From contig NC_084794.1 of the NCBI RefSeq assembly GCF_963169125.1, forward strand, positions 229,473,219 to 229,537,218: a stretch of DNA of 64,000 nucleotides, in the 5' to 3' direction. Position numbers and translations under genes: made by a program. The DNA is from Humulus lupulus. Lineage: Eukaryota > Streptophyta > Magnoliopsida > Rosales > Cannabaceae. Below the pieces are notes generated by a model, which searched no databases, had not been told where the DNA came from, and saw nothing but the letters and a program-made list of their open reading frames with translations. Below are positions 21,557-34,002 of this stretch, in pieces. Numbering within the stretch: position 1 is the first letter of the stretch; the number at the start of each line of letters is the position of its first letter.

Positions 21557-24500
21557 GCCAAGGTTTATTGGTTCTGGAGATCGACCGAACATGTACGCTC
21601 GCTGTCAGTGACAAGCTCGACTCAGGGTTGGTTGGTATGATTGATTGACATGTCTGAATATATGTTTGAATGCCCTGTTTGCCTACTTATTTATATGGAG
21701 CATGAGGAATGAAATGACATATGCATGAGATGCTGTTGGGCTGGGCCCTTGATTATTGCATGTTGAGATTGATGCATGCTGAATAATACTATTATGCATA
21801 TGGATGAATATTGGCATAATGGTTCGCATATTGAGTGTATGTGGGTAATTTTCTGAATTAAATTCACATGTTATATCTGTTTATTGGCTTGTATGAAGCA
21901 TGTTGAGACCTGGATATACTTAGTGGTGATAAAATTTGGTAGCTTAATGTATGACATTGTGGATTTGACCTAGTATATGCTTGTGTGTGCATTATACCTG
22001 TGGATATTTGGATCTAGTTGTGGGTTGGTTCAGGGTATGAACCTCAGAGTTCAGAAGTTGGTCAGTTTTGACAGATGAACTCGTGTTGTTTGTTCCTAGA
22101 AGGGTTTTGGGGACCTGATATTGTGTTGGAAGGGGGATTCTAGATATAAGTTGGAGTTGAGATCTCCAGTTATCCCTGAAAGCAGTAGCAGAGGGTCACT
22201 AGTGTGTGGGTAAGCTGTTGAGTTTGTTAGTTGAGATTGGATAGAAGAACAGCGGATTTCTCTGGGGAAATAGTTGATTTCAATGTTCTAACAGTAAGGT
22301 TACCAGTGTTGGTTTACTGTGAGGAATGGACAGATAAGGGTATTATATGAAAGGCTTAAAGGGTGTTATCCTCGGGTTTTGAGGAGAGTTCGGATTGACA
22401 AGGAATTTATCAATAGACGGGCAGAGTTAATTCCACCCCTGGTTAAGAGGATGAGAGATCCTGATTAGAGGGTTGTGTTAAATGTTGAGGCAGGGAGATG
22501 CCTTGAAATGGTACTCGGGCTGAGGTACTGGCTTAATGGGCTGAAAGGAACTCAGTTGGTGATAGATAGAAGAGGTTATAAAGACATGGTCTGAACCGTG
22601 GAGACTGGTGGGCTTACAAGTTTGGTTTGGACTGTTGGGGGTAACAACAGTGTAAATCAATGGGTTTGGTGAATTGGATAATTCATTTCGGGAATTTTTA
22701 CTGGCGGATGTATCCGGAATTGATGGCGACCCATTTAAGGATATGAGATCTGGAATAGTCTAAGGCATTTGGGCCGCCTTGAGGTAAGAGTTTATCGTCT
22801 GCATGTGGATGGCGGAGAGGGCCATGTTGTTCGAGGAACTGATGGTTGATGTATAGAGCATGAGTGCTAGAGCCGCAAGGGCAGTGCTCCCTTTGATGGA
22901 GTTAGTAAAGATAGATTCGTGATAATCAAGTTAAAAGAACCCCGGATAGTGTTGTGACTTCTGGTTTGCCAAGAAAGGGGAAAAGTCTGATTGATAAGAT
23001 GGTACTTTTGTTGATAGGACGCAGCGAGGTTGAATTCTCGATTTTTGAGGTAGAAGGACCCCAGACAGTGCTTGGGCACCTAATTTGAGATTGGAAAGAA
23101 GCCTGATTGAAAAGGTAGTTATCGAAATGGCGACAGGAACCAGGGAGGTTATTTGGTATGCATGAGGGAAATGATGCCACCTGAGAGGAGGTCAGGTGAG
23201 GGCATGACTTCTACATAGAATGACTCGAGATGTTAGGATGGATTTCCCATGGTGAGGGAAACAGAGAACTGGAATGCATCGATGCATTCAAAGTTCAAGG
23301 CTGAGTCCTCAATGATGAGTTTTTAACTGACGAGCTTATGCTTTGGGTATGTAACGAACTGGAAGAACTCGATGTTGAGAATGTTCCGAGAGGGATATGG
23401 ATGTAGAGAGGAAGCCTCAAAGGTGCTATTCGAGAGGTTGATGATAGTAATACTTATTGAGAAGAAATAAGAAACTCTGGCAGATGGATTGTAGAGGATA
23501 TCATCTGGAGTATGTAAAGAAGACTTAGTGGGAACTGAGCTGACCAGTGGGAAAGTTATGTGGGTATGTAAAGAAAGATTTAGGGAATACTTCAAGGTCG
23601 GACTACAGATAGGATTGGTATAAGGAATGTAGTAAAAGAAGGTTTTGGCTGACAGAAAGTCTATTGAAGCAATCGAAGGAATTTGGCCCTGAAGTAGCCA
23701 GAGTGTTATACTGCAGGGATTGTTAGCATCGTGGAGTTAGAATGAAAAGTACAATGTTGGATACAAGAAAGGACGATGTCTCCAAGGGTTGATCTATGAC
23801 TTGGTTATTACCAGTTGGAAACCAAGGATAGAGACATTTCGTGAATTGTCTAGTTTGCACCGGGTAGGGTGTGAGGAGTTGGTAACAAAGATTCTGGAAT
23901 GGTTCAAGCTACAGCAGCACAGGTAAGTTCTTTAGGCAGAGAATGCATGAACGGTATGGGCAAGTCCCCTTCAAGCTCACGAGCAGTGCGTGTGGATTAC
24001 TCCCAGACGGAAATGGTGAGAAAATGACTATGCGAAAGACGTTTGTACCCAGAAGGCAGAGTCTCAGGTAAGGTTTTACAGAGTGTTAGTTTGGGTGTCG
24101 TCAAGGGTACTCAGAGTAGAACTACAAGAAGAAAGGACAGGTAAGGAGAATTGATCTGAAGCCACGAAGAAGCTAATGAAGAATATATGAAGAATTGAAG
24201 GCATAACAAGACTGGTAAGCGCGTCATCTATTGCATAAGCACCTCTGGAGACAACTACATCAGAGATGGGGAGAACAGTAAAACTTGAGGTTAGACGGAC
24301 TGAGTGGTGTCACATCAGAAAGAAATTCAGAAGACAAGGTAAGAATTGATTGATATCTGGTGATGCTGGAACATGTGTGTGATATGGTTAAGTATAGAGT
24401 ATTAGCATAAAGGACTTGAACTATGATGAGGATATGGAATTGTGGGAGTGTATCACAGATTGTGCACGCCCAGGCGCATTTGGCACGAGGATGGATCGAA

Positions 24501-26017
24501 CCTTGCGGGAGATGAAAGAATGGATCGTGGTTGATATCCTTGGAACGTTAAGTTGACAGTTATGCATATCATAAGGTGCTTGAATATTGGGTGTTAGTAA
24601 GAAAGTTAATGTTGAGACCCAGATGCGGTGAAAAGTAACAGACGGATGATCAGTGTTTGAAATCCTCGATTGAAAGAGAGGAGATATAATTGGAGGCGGA
24701 ACTCCTAACGGAGAGGCGTGTGTCAGTCAAGGAATAACGCCATAGACCGTAATGGAGTGGACAAGGCAACGACTAAGATTGGCATAACATTAGTAGGTAA
24801 TGGTTAGCTGGTGGGTGTCACTGAGCTATGGAATCCGAAGCGTCGGCTTTGGTTGAAGCAGGGAAGAACCCTGCTAAGGTGGTACAAGTTAGGATACCAG
24901 GAATGGATGAAGGATCCAATTAAATTTGGTTTTCGAATGAGGATTCTGAATGGATATCATTCCACCTCCTAGGGTATGTCGTACCGGGAGGGTCGAGCGG
25001 GTGATCTAGTGTTTTCCTTTGGACCCTGAGGGGTTAGGTGATGTGGTGGTGCATCGTGGGGATAGACCACAATAGACCTTAAGTAAGGTGTTTGGACATG
25101 AAAAGTTTTAACTCGGTTGTTTGAGTTAATGTTGTTGGGTCAAGTGAACTGGTTTCAGGGTAGAACATCGATGATACTAAATTGAGACCCTATAGTATTT
25201 TAAATTTTGGAATGGATCTAGAGAACGAAAAGAATAGAGTGGGAATCTGGGATTATCAGTTGATTACAAGTGAAATGGCAGTCCGAAAGTTTATCGGATA
25301 TCTTAAAGAATTGAGCGCTGAGTAGGCGAATACTTGAGGTATTAAGGGAAGCGTAATCCCTGATGAATTAGTCGTGGTGGCAGTTGCTGGTGTCTTGTTA
25401 ATGTAACGCGACATAGGGTTTGACAAGAGGTGAAGGATAGTGAATACTACGGTTTGGCTTTAGTTCAGAGAGAAAGCCAAAGAGGTCGTTGGAACTTCTT
25501 AAGGCAGGAGTGTCTGACCATTTGAAAGATTAAAAGGCTGGTAAATCGTTAAATTATGAGGAAATAAAGTTCCGGAAGGAAAGAGTTGCATCTCTGCGTA
25601 ATAACATACAAGGAATTGTATGGTGTTCAGAGAAAGAAGGGAGAGTTCTGACTCTTGATTCAACATAAAATTCTGAAGTTGTACTAAGGGTTAGGCCAGC
25701 AAGGCCTACAAGCTGATCCCACCTGGTAGAGGTGACGACTATTGAGTATCTCTGGAATCAGGATTAAGACAATGGATTGGTCATTGTAATCTAGGCAGAC
25801 CCTGAGGCTTCGGCAGGGTTGCGGTGTAAACGAGGGGCTATCGAGAGTATGGCTATTAGACAAGATCTTGTGGGGCAAGATTGTTACTCTTGTGAGAGTG
25901 TTGTTGAAAAGTAAAGAAAAGGCGGTGGACCTTGGAAATTATGGTCAGAGTTGCGGGTTTACTGACTGATGTGTTGGATAAATTTCGAGGACGAAATTTT
26001 TATGAGGAGGGGATAGT
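21557..26017 (+). other. Non-coding interior of the LARD-like element
   Basis: About 4.46 kb that is purine- and G-rich on + and has only short open frames. I looked for gag core, protease DSG/DTG, RT YxDD and integrase HHCC/DDE patterns and saw none. It ends in the polypurine stretch ATGAGGAGGGGATA (26002-26015). Confidence 0.65.
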
Positions 26018-26539
26018 TGTAACGACCCAAAATAGCTAATAAGTCTTAAGGGCCTTGATTAGCGTGCCAGGAGGGCAAGATGGGATTTATGTGACCCAAA
26101 ACATGTTATATGACTATTTGTTTATCTGAGATGCATGACTATGTATATTAGTATGCATGTGGGCCCGGATCGTGTTAGAAGGGCATAGATTGAGTCAACC
26201 AACCATGAGTATGGAGAGCGTGAAGCGACGCGTACATGTTTGGCCTGCCCGACTGCTTTGGTTGGGGGTTTTTACGAGAAATGGCTGTAATAATCTATGA
26301 TTTTTATAACTAATCAACTGTAAGCTTATTTCAAGATGTAAATAGTTTTCAAACCTTATTTTGGGATCCCAAATGTTTGATACTAGAAGTTTTAATGAAA
26401 CGACGCATTTTCATAGATTACAGCCTTAACTTTTTATTAGTCACACTTTTGTTTTAAAAACCTCGGTTAGCGAGTTCATTGCACACTGTTTTGTCTTAAA
26501 ACTCACTTGGTAACGGCTCTAAGGTAGTAGGGCGTTACA
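26018..26539 (+). repeat. 3' LTR of LARD-like element
   Basis: Starts TGTAACGACCC and ends GGGCGTTACA. It aligns at a constant offset of 5000 with the 5' LTR over 21121-21539. Confidence 0.95.
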
Positions 26540-26773
26540 TCATCACTTTCTGACCTACAGTAGGGGCTTTTAGACTTCCATTACACAAAACCACGCCTGC
26601 CCACTACTCGAGTAACTGGACACGTGGTGTACCACGATTGGTGTCTGTTCAGGTTTCGAGGACTACAATAATTTTCTTGTCACCTTTTTGCCTCCGCTTG
26701 GTCTATTTAACCTTTGCCCTTGGATCTTGAACTAACCCAATTGGATGTCCTAGATTAATTTACACAATTTACG

Positions 26774-28960
26774 TATAAAAAGGATGGCCACAGTACAAAC
26801 TTCACCACCTTTCATTGAAATTTTTTCCTTTTCTGCACTTACAAGCCTCTCTTCTTTCCCAGAAATCCCCAAAAACTATTCATCGTACCCAGTCACTCAG
26901 AAGCTTTCTAGGAACTTCCTGTCTCCGAGTCTACGTCTTACCGCCGAAGAGCACACTATAAGTATCTTATATTTTGGTTTGAAGAGCTTTTCCATTTTTG
27001 TTTTTTTAATGGATTTTTGTTCTTTTCCACGTTCATCTGCAACACTCATTATAGTTACTGTTAGGCTACTTCTAAATTTTCTTAGGGAATAGGTTTTAAC
27101 TTTGGTTCGACGGACGGGTCCAAAAATATTTTATAAATAAGACGTTCATAAAACTGGGAAATTTCTAGGTAAATCTGGGTAATCCTAATGGTGCATTAAT
27201 TTAAAGAATACCCATTTGGGGATATAGGAAATGAAAGGTTTTTAGGTTTAGAACCAGATAGCTTAGAGGTTACGTTTCTTGGGTGGTTTTTCACTAAACC
27301 GCCTCCCAAGGAAAGTAGTGGTCTGGCATTCTGACATGGATCCCTAAATATCAAGGGCCTGTTAGGAAACCGAGGCGCGTAGCCTAGAATATCGGGTGGC
27401 ATCATGCGATGGGTTTGAGGCAAACCTGAGCTCGTATAACAAAAGTAAACCATTTCCCTCTTCATACTCTCGTATCACAGTTTTAGATCATCTTAGGTCG
27501 CCTACTAACTAGATCATTCAATCGCTAGGCGATCTGATGGCTCCTCAAAATATAACCCTGCTGCAGTGCGTAGACCGTCTAGTGGTTCACCATGACATCA
27601 GTTATCCTAAGGGCAGAGTCATAGTGGATAACACTTTAAACTTTAGAGCCGCCATTTTTGAGGAGTATGGGACTAACCGCAGGACTTGGCTTTCTCTGTT
27701 CCAGGGTGAATTTGCCCCTGGATTTAGACAGTATGTAGAGGAATCAAGCCCTGAGGAAGGACCTAAACCTGAACCCCTTAGGATCCCAGCAATATTAGTT
27801 GTAGAATCCCCCTCTCCTCTAGTTCCAAGGCTACAGGTCGTGATAATAGACTCCTCCCCCAGCCTAGAGGGTAGAATCTTTGTTTATTTTCTTTCTTTAT
27901 ATTTATTTCTAACAACCTTATTTGTGAACTAATTCCTGTTTGTTCTTTTCAAACGAAGAGATGGAAAAACCCGGAGCTCCTGACCTCCGAACTACTTTCT
28001 AGACTAAGAAAGCCAGCTTGGGACTAGTCGTAAAGAGGCTCAGGATCACGAAGAAAACCCCCTCCAGCGGGAAACACCTCAAAATCCCCTGCAAGGGGAA
28101 AGACACAAGCTCAACTCAGGAATTAGTTTCGGTGAGTTATATTACTGCTAAGGTTCCCCCTCCTCCTCCTCCACCTCGATTCGTACCTCCCCAAGCTCAA
28201 GTGATACAAGCTGAGCCCCCAGCTTCTACTGTCCCAGCTCGCTTCGTCTGAATACCAGTAGATCCCCAGATCTGGAGAAAATCCCTGAAGCCTTTCGGGG
28301 TATCATTTATGAGAATACGAGCCATATGGTGGGGCAAGCCAATATGGCCAGCTCGAGGGATCTGAGTACCATCGAGGAGTGCAGCCTAGAGAATGTCATG
28401 GAATAAGCTATGGGGATTAACCTCACAGTAAGTTGTCTTTCCTTGGTGAAAAATTTCTTCTTATTGTGATCAAGGGTATATTTCTTACTTGTTTTGTTAT
28501 TTTGCAGTCTGTCCTGGCCCAGTATCGTAGCATAGCCCATGCTAGGGCTAGAAATAATGAGCTCTGGCCTGATCTGAAAGCTGCCAACACTTCCCTGATT
28601 ACCGCGCAAGAAGGCGAGAAAGCCGCCAAAGCTGCCTTGGCGTCTGCTCAAAAGAGTGAGCATGATGCCAAGGTTGCTCTCACCTCATCCCAGGAAAGAG
28701 AGCAGGCTGCAAAGAATGCATTGTCTGCCCTCCAGGCTCAAACTACACAACTTCAGGCCGAGGTTGATGCAGCCAAAGAAAAACTGCTCGAGGCCGAGGC
28801 CACAGTCAAAGAAGAAAAGGCGGCGTCATCGTCGGCCATGGAAGAGATGCTATAACAGTGCTGGGCCTTCAACTCGGATGGGAACTTCTCTTTCATGGGA
28901 GCTGAGCTGTGGGATCCGTACCTTGTAAGATTTCAAGGTTCGACTCTTGTAAGAACCGCT
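26774..28960 (+). pseudogene. Antisense gene of Tat element E (coiled-coil protein with introns)
   Basis: This gene lies opposite to pol, between pol and the 3' LTR, as in element A. A TATA box (TATAAAAA, 26774-26781) precedes it. The ATG at 26784 is too close to that box, so the ATG at 27537 is the likelier start (MAPQNITLLQCVDRLV). The first part is open to 27848 and an intron may follow. A clear intron at 28428-28507 leads to an Ala/Glu/Lys-rich coiled coil (28510-28850: AAKAALASAQKSEHDAKV and similar heptads). CWAFNSDGNFSFMGAELWDP follows past a TAA at 28853. Further stops occur (28405-28407). Tat antisense genes end in such coiled coils as far as I recall; function is unknown. No Transposase_28 core was seen here. 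Confidence 0.6.
28428..28507 (+). other. Likely 80-bp intron
   Basis: Begins GTAAGTTGTC and ends TTGTTATTTTGCAG, joining ATTAACCTCACA to TCTGTCCTGGCCCAG. Both splice sites fit the plant consensus closely, and the coiled coil starts right after the acceptor. Confidence 0.7.
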
Positions 28961-29913
28961 AGAGACTGGTGAGGCTTTCAGAGCACCTAAGGGAGGAGGC
29001 GAGGAGGTCACATCTTCAGGGCGAGCTGATGGAGCTCAATGATACCTCTCTTGTACTTGTCTGTAATTGTTTCAATTTTTTTGTTTATTAAACAATTGCC
29101 TTCGGGCTTAGTTAGAGTTTTTTTCTCGTCGGGATAATTTTCTTTCTTTATTTCAATATACATCTAAATTTTTGATCCATTTATCTCTCATTTACTATCT
29201 CTCATGTTTATGAATCCTTAGACTTTCACATTCGAGATTTTAGGAATCGATTTCTAAATCGGGATAGAATTTATCGAGCTTGGTTATATCCAAGTTTTGT
29301 GTGTTGATTTGTATCATACATGTTAAAAATTAGGCCTTGAACCATGTTATATTCGGGGTTTTTAACAATTTAAACTTAGTTCGTGTTAGGTTTATTGATA
29401 ACTCGAGCTTTAACAAGCCCTTGATATTAAACAATTTTCCCAACTTTCCAAGTTTCAGACCTGGTTGCATCCAGGGTTTTAAATGATTTAAACTTAGTTC
29501 ATGCTAGGTTTCTTAGTAACTCAAACTTTAAAAATCCATTGAATAATCAATATTTCCAAGCTTCTAAATTTCAGACTTGGTTACGTCCAGGATTTTTAAT
29601 GGTTTAAATTTAGTTCGCGCTAGGTTTATTGAAAACTCGAGCTCTTAAAAAGTTGTTGAATAATCAATTTTTCCAAGCCTCTAAGTTTTGGACCTGGTTG
29701 TGTTAAGGGATTTTAATGATTTAAATTATCAAGCAAGCTTAATTTTGCCAATCTCGGGTTATATGCCCCCCAAGAAACCAGAATGTAGAAACTTTCTTGG
29801 TTGCTTTTACAAACACTAGAACACGAACTCATACAATCTTAAAAATTATTTAATAATTCACCTATTATTTACTGAAATGGCTTTTATAAATGAGCCTTAC
29901 ATTGATGGTGGTG
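28961..29913. repeat. 116-117-bp tandem repeat between antisense gene and pol
   Basis: Between about 29330 and 29760, units starting GACCTGGTTGCATCCAGG (29458), GACTTGGTTACGTCCAGG (29574) and GACCTGGTTGTGTTAAGG (29691) recur with 116-117-bp spacing. Each contains TTTAAA, TTAGTTCGTGCTAGGTTT-like and ACTCGAGCT words. An earlier degenerate unit lies near 29335. The remainder (28961-29330 and 29760-29913) shows no gene. Confidence 0.8.
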
Positions 29914-31070
29914 CTACTGATAATATTTTTTTAAATGTAGGGCGTTCCAAGTTAGTGGGACTACTTCCACATTTATCCGAGCTATCTTGAAAGTTCCTTC
30001 ACGAAAAACCTCAACGACCTGATATGGTCCCTCCCAATTCGGGCCGAAAACACCATCTTTGGGATCTTTATTTGCTAGAAATACCATTTGGAGAACCAGG
30101 TCACCCAATCCAATCTACGCGTCTTAACTTTAGAATTAAAATAGTGAGTAATTTTTTGTTGATAATGGGCGAGCTGTAACTGCGACTCTTCTCGTTTTTC
30201 TTCAATCAGGTCGAGGGATGCGTTAAGTAGTCCCTCATTCTTCTCTTGGTTGAATGTCCTTTGCCTATGAGTGGGTACCATGGCTTCGACTGGAAGGACG
30301 GCCTCATTTCCAAAAGTTATGGAAAAAGGAGTATGTCCCGTGGAGGTTCTGTGAAAAGTTTGATAGGCCCAAAGTACTTGCGGGAGCTATTCGGGCCATA
30401 ATCCTTTGGACTCTTCTAACCTCTTCTTCAGGCTTGCCTTTAGGGTTTTGTGCACAGCCTCAACCCGTCCATTGGCCCGCATATATGATACTGAGGAGAA
30501 ACTCTTAATAATGTTGTATTTTTCACAGAAGTCTATGAAGAGATCATTGTCGAATTGTGTCCCACTGTCTTACACGATCTTTTTAGGAAGCCCAAATCGA
30601 CATATAATACTCTTCGCCACGAAGTCTAGGACTCTCTTAGAAGTGATGGTTGCCAGAGGTTCGCCTTCTACCCACTTCGTGAAAAAGTTGATCGCCACCA
30701 CCGCGTTTCCCATAGGTAGGGGCCCTATTAGGTCGATTCCCCATACCGCGAATGGCCACGAGGATGAGATCATCGTTAGCTCAACTGGAGCAGCTCAGAC
30801 AACTATGGAGAAACATTGGCATTTGTCACACTTCTAGACATATGAGATTGAATCTTTTGTTAAAGTGGGCCAAAAATAGCCCTACCTCAGTATTTTCAGT
30901 GCTAGGTTTTTCCCCTCAGCATGATCTCCACAAAAAGCTTCATGCACTTCTTGCAAAATGGTTTTAGCTTCTTCGAGCATAACACATCATAGGAGACACA
31001 ATGAATGACCATGTCGGTACAATGTCCCTTTCACTATCACAGACCACGGAGCTTGATATAGTATATTTCT
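29914..31070 (-). pseudogene. Integrase of Tat element E, several frames
   Basis: On - from 31070: zinc-binding words HEAFCGDHAEG and KCDKCQ (a stop lies between them). The core follows with VWGIDLIGPLP (first D, near 30740), a DSGTQFDN-like stretch preceded by a stop (second D) and ANGRVEAVHKTL (catalytic E, near 30450). After these come the EAVLPVEAMVPTH region and the C-terminal LGxxVL-like part split by a frameshift near 30090. It ends WNALHLKKYYQ at 29914, almost identical in its last seven residues to element A. The integrase is inactive because of the stops. Confidence 0.85.
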
Positions 31071-31129
31071 TGCATCCTTTCTATCGTCAGGTAGCCTTCC
31101 TGTTGTGAGGTATTCCATTATGGGAGTCA

Positions 31130-31660
31130 TCTAGGTTGGTATTGTGTCGAACATTTAGACTTCTACCATTTCTGTTACACTCAAATTTTCCAATAACTCC
31201 ACTGGCACTACATTCAATGTCTCAGCTTCTTTTGTGGTGGCAAGTCATGCCAAGGCATCAACATTTGAATTTTGCTCACGAGGTATCTATTCAACAGAAC
31301 TGTACTCAAATTCTGACAGTTCTCCCTTCACTTTAGCTAGGTAGGTTGCCATCTTCATACCTCAAGCTTGGTATTCTCCCAATATCTGATTGATCATGAG
31401 CTGAGAATCACTGTAGCATTGGACGACTTTTGCCTTGAGCTCCCTTGCCACTCTCAGCACAGCTAGTAAAACCTCATATTCAGCTTCGTTGTTGGATGCT
31501 TTGAATCTGAATGTCAGAGCTATATGGAATCGATGTCCTTCTGGGGAGATTAAGATGATCCGTGCTCCCGATCTGTTCTCGTTTGAGGATCCATCTACTA
31601 AGATTTTCCATAACTCCTTGCACCGGTTTCTTCAAGAGCTCCTCTTGAAATCATGTGCAT
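31130..31660 (-). pseudogene. Second RNase H (aRNH) of Tat element E
   Basis: On - the words SNNEAEYEVLLAVLRVA, VVQCYSDSQLMINQILGEY and IPREQNSNVDALAWLA are readable between the native RNase H and the integrase. They match the second RNase H of element A (ASNNEVEYEGLLAGLWLA). Frame breaks and stops are present. The domain order RNase H, aRNH, integrase confirms Tat lineage. Confidence 0.75.
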
Positions 31661-33193
31661 TCAGCCACAAAATTAGAAAGGGCCTGACTTTTGATTGAGG
31701 TTCGTGGCACGTACAATATCTCAAACTGGCTAAGCTCGATAGCCCATTTTAAAAGACGTCCTGACATTTCAGGTTTTTGCAATACCTGGCTTGAAGGTTG
31801 GTCGGTCATGATGTTGATTGAATGGGACTGGAAATATGTCTGGAGCATCCTAGAAGCCAATATCAGATAGAAGCCAGCTTCTCTATCAGTGGGTATCATG
31901 ATTCAGCTCCGAGAAGTCTCTTTCTTATATAATATACTGGTTTTTTAGCACGGTCTTCTTCTCGGACTAACACGACACTTACTGCATTTTCTGTCATAAC
32001 CAAATAAAGGAACAGAGGTTCTCCAGACATAGGTTTAGATAACACTGGGGGCTCAGCCAGGTGTGTTTTTAGGTCGAGTAATGCCTGTTCACACTCCTCA
32101 GTCCACTCAAATTTTTTGTTTCCCCTGAGCAAGTTGTAAAATGGAAAGAAAGTGGATTTTAAAATAAAACGATTTAAAGCTGTCACCTTTCCAATCATGC
32201 TTTGAACTTCCTTACGCGACCTGGGCGAGGGCATTTCTAACAACGACCTGATTTTCTCGGGATTTTCCTCTATTCCCCTCGTGTTTACTATGAAACCCAG
32301 AAATTTTCCAGATGCCACTCCGAACGTGCACTTCTGAAGATTCAGCATCATGTCATACCTCTTTTAGAGTCCAAAACATTCTTCTAGATCAGATAGATGG
32401 TTATCAGCAGTCTTTGACTTGATGGGTATATCATCGACATACACTTCCATACTTCTCCCGATCTGACTAGCGAACATTTTGTTAACTAAGCGTCAATATG
32501 TAGCTCCGACATTCTTCAGCCCGAAGGGCATGACTTTATAATAATATACATTACTTGGGGTCATGAAGCTAGTATGTTCCTGGTCCACAACATTCATTGC
32601 GATCTTGTTATATCCAGAGTACGCATCCATGAAGGACATGAGCTCGTGACCTGCCGTGGCATTTAACAACTAATCAATCCTTGGTAGTGGAAAGCAATCG
32701 TTGGGACAAGCTTTGTTCAGGTCGGAGAAGTCGATGCAGGTCCTCCATTTTCCATTTGGCTTTGGGACCAACACGGGTTGCCGACCCAGATCGGGTATTT
32801 TGCTTCATGAATAAACCCGCACTTTAATAGTCGAGCTACTTCTTCCTCAAGAGCTTCAGCTCGGACTGTTCCCAAGCGTCTCCATTTTTGGGATTTTGCA
32901 GACACGTTCTTGTCCAAATTTAAAGTGCACATGATTAAACTCGAGCTTATTCCCACCATGTCTTCATGTGACCAGGTGAAAACATCCAGATTCTCTTGTA
33001 AGAAATTGACCAGCTCCTTCTTCCTTTTATCATTAAAATTCTTCCAAATCCTTATGACTCTTGAAGCTTCATTGGGTTCAATTTTTACCTCCTCAAACTC
33101 CTCTATAGCCTGGAGTTCTGACCTGTCTTCGCCTATCCGTGGGTCAATGTCATTGCACTTTCCTCTTTTTGCTGAGGTTCTTCCATCCCACAA
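31651..33193 (-). pseudogene. Reverse transcriptase and native RNase H of Tat element E
   Basis: From 33193 on -: a linker with LQAIEEFEEVKIEP and DVFTWSHEDMVGIS, the usual start of Tat RT. The RT fingers follow (EEVARLLKCGFIHEAKYPIW), frameshifted near 32720, and then catalytic YVDD at 32441-32430 (MEVYVDDIPIKS). After that are the connection NLQKCTFGVASGKFLGF, a thumb RNase-H-proximal part (32351-31896) and RNase H words REAGFYLILASRMLQTYF and MTDQPSSQVLQKPEM. At least two frameshifts and one stop break it. The YVDD residues themselves are intact. Confidence 0.88.
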
Positions 33194-34002
33194 GTAACTT
33201 CTACCTCCCGGGACTCCTCGCTTATGCCATTTATGACCATAGCTTGTTGCCCGGGTTGTGATTTTCCCTTCATAGAAATGCTATAGAATTCTCTGGCAGC
33301 GAGTTGATCACCTCTGACGGTGCATATTCCCGCAGTTGAGGGGAATTTTATTGCTAGGTGGCAGATAGAGGTTACGGCTTCAAATGCCGTCAACACAGGT
33401 CGGCCCAAAATCGCATTGTACGCAGCTGGACAGTCGATTACCACAAACTCAAGTATCTTGGAGACAGTTTGTGAACCTTCTCCCAATGTTACAACTAATT
33501 CGATAGTCCCGATGGCTGCTAACCCTTCACCTGAAAACTCATATAGAGTCATTGAGGTCGCCTTCAATTCTGGTACAGACAACCCCATTTTTTCCAAGGT
33601 AGACCTAAAAAGTAGATTCACAGAACTCCCATTATCTACTAGTGTAGTCCGGACCCTCCGGTTGGCGAGCTGAACATTTATGACCAAGGGATCGTTATGT
33701 GGGAATTGGACATGGTTAGCATCCTCTTCTACAAAAATTATTTGTTGTTTTTCTAATCGTTGTTGTTTTGAGAATTGTTGTTTCAGAATGAACTCCACTC
33801 CGTTATGGGATTTCAGTTTGTTAATGCACCTCTTCTGGGCCCCTCTGCTCGTGCCTGCCAGATGAGGTCCTACAAAAATGGTGGCTATATCTCCCCCTAT
33901 TATCAGAGGAGGATTTTTCTGATTCGCTTGACCTCTGGTTTGACTTACTGGAGCTTCAAGGACTGACACAGGGTTTGGTCCAGCGGACTGGTTAGGGACC
34001 AC
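33133..34002 (-). pseudogene. Aspartic protease of Tat element E, open for 289 codons
   Basis: Processes the polyprotein. The frame shows NDPLVINVQLANRRVRTTLV, then VDNGSSVNLLF, the active-site motif; Tat elements normally use D-x-GSS here (VDNGSSADILF is common). The second conserved segment is VVIDCPAAYNAILGRP. An N-terminal linker with VSVLEAP and IIGG precedes it. The C-terminal part overlaps the RT linker frame at 33193-33133. It is the longest intact open frame in the window, but its neighbours are broken. Confidence 0.85.

Larger units (their letters stand above)
20989..26539 (+). mobile_element. Non-coding LTR retrotransposon (LARD-like), 5.55 kb
   Basis: Two direct LTRs (20989-21539, 551 bp; 26018-26539, 522 bp) flank 4.48 kb. 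A TGGTATCAGA primer site follows the 5' LTR, complementary to initiator tRNA-Met as is usual in many plant LTR elements. GAGGACGAAATTTTTATGAGGAGGGG precedes the 3' LTR, a known ending of del/Tekay-type elements. The flanks are TCATT (20984-20988) and TCATC (26540-26544), a TSD with one mismatch. No gag or pol domain was found in any frame. By eye the LTRs differ at about 8 positions over some 520 aligned bases, plus one indel of about 29 bases. Large retrotransposon derivative (LARD) is the best class; an unrecognised decayed pol is the alternative. Confidence 0.85.

Noticed and set aside
26784..27092. 102-codon open frame after the TATA box
   Set aside because: Its ATG is 3 bases past the TATA box, upstream of any likely transcript start; no family resemblance.
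28433..28510. Start codon and hydrophobic N-terminus (MSFLGEKFLLIVIKGIF...) before the coiled coil
   Set aside because: The segment is the intron 28428-28507, so the apparent signal peptide is not real.
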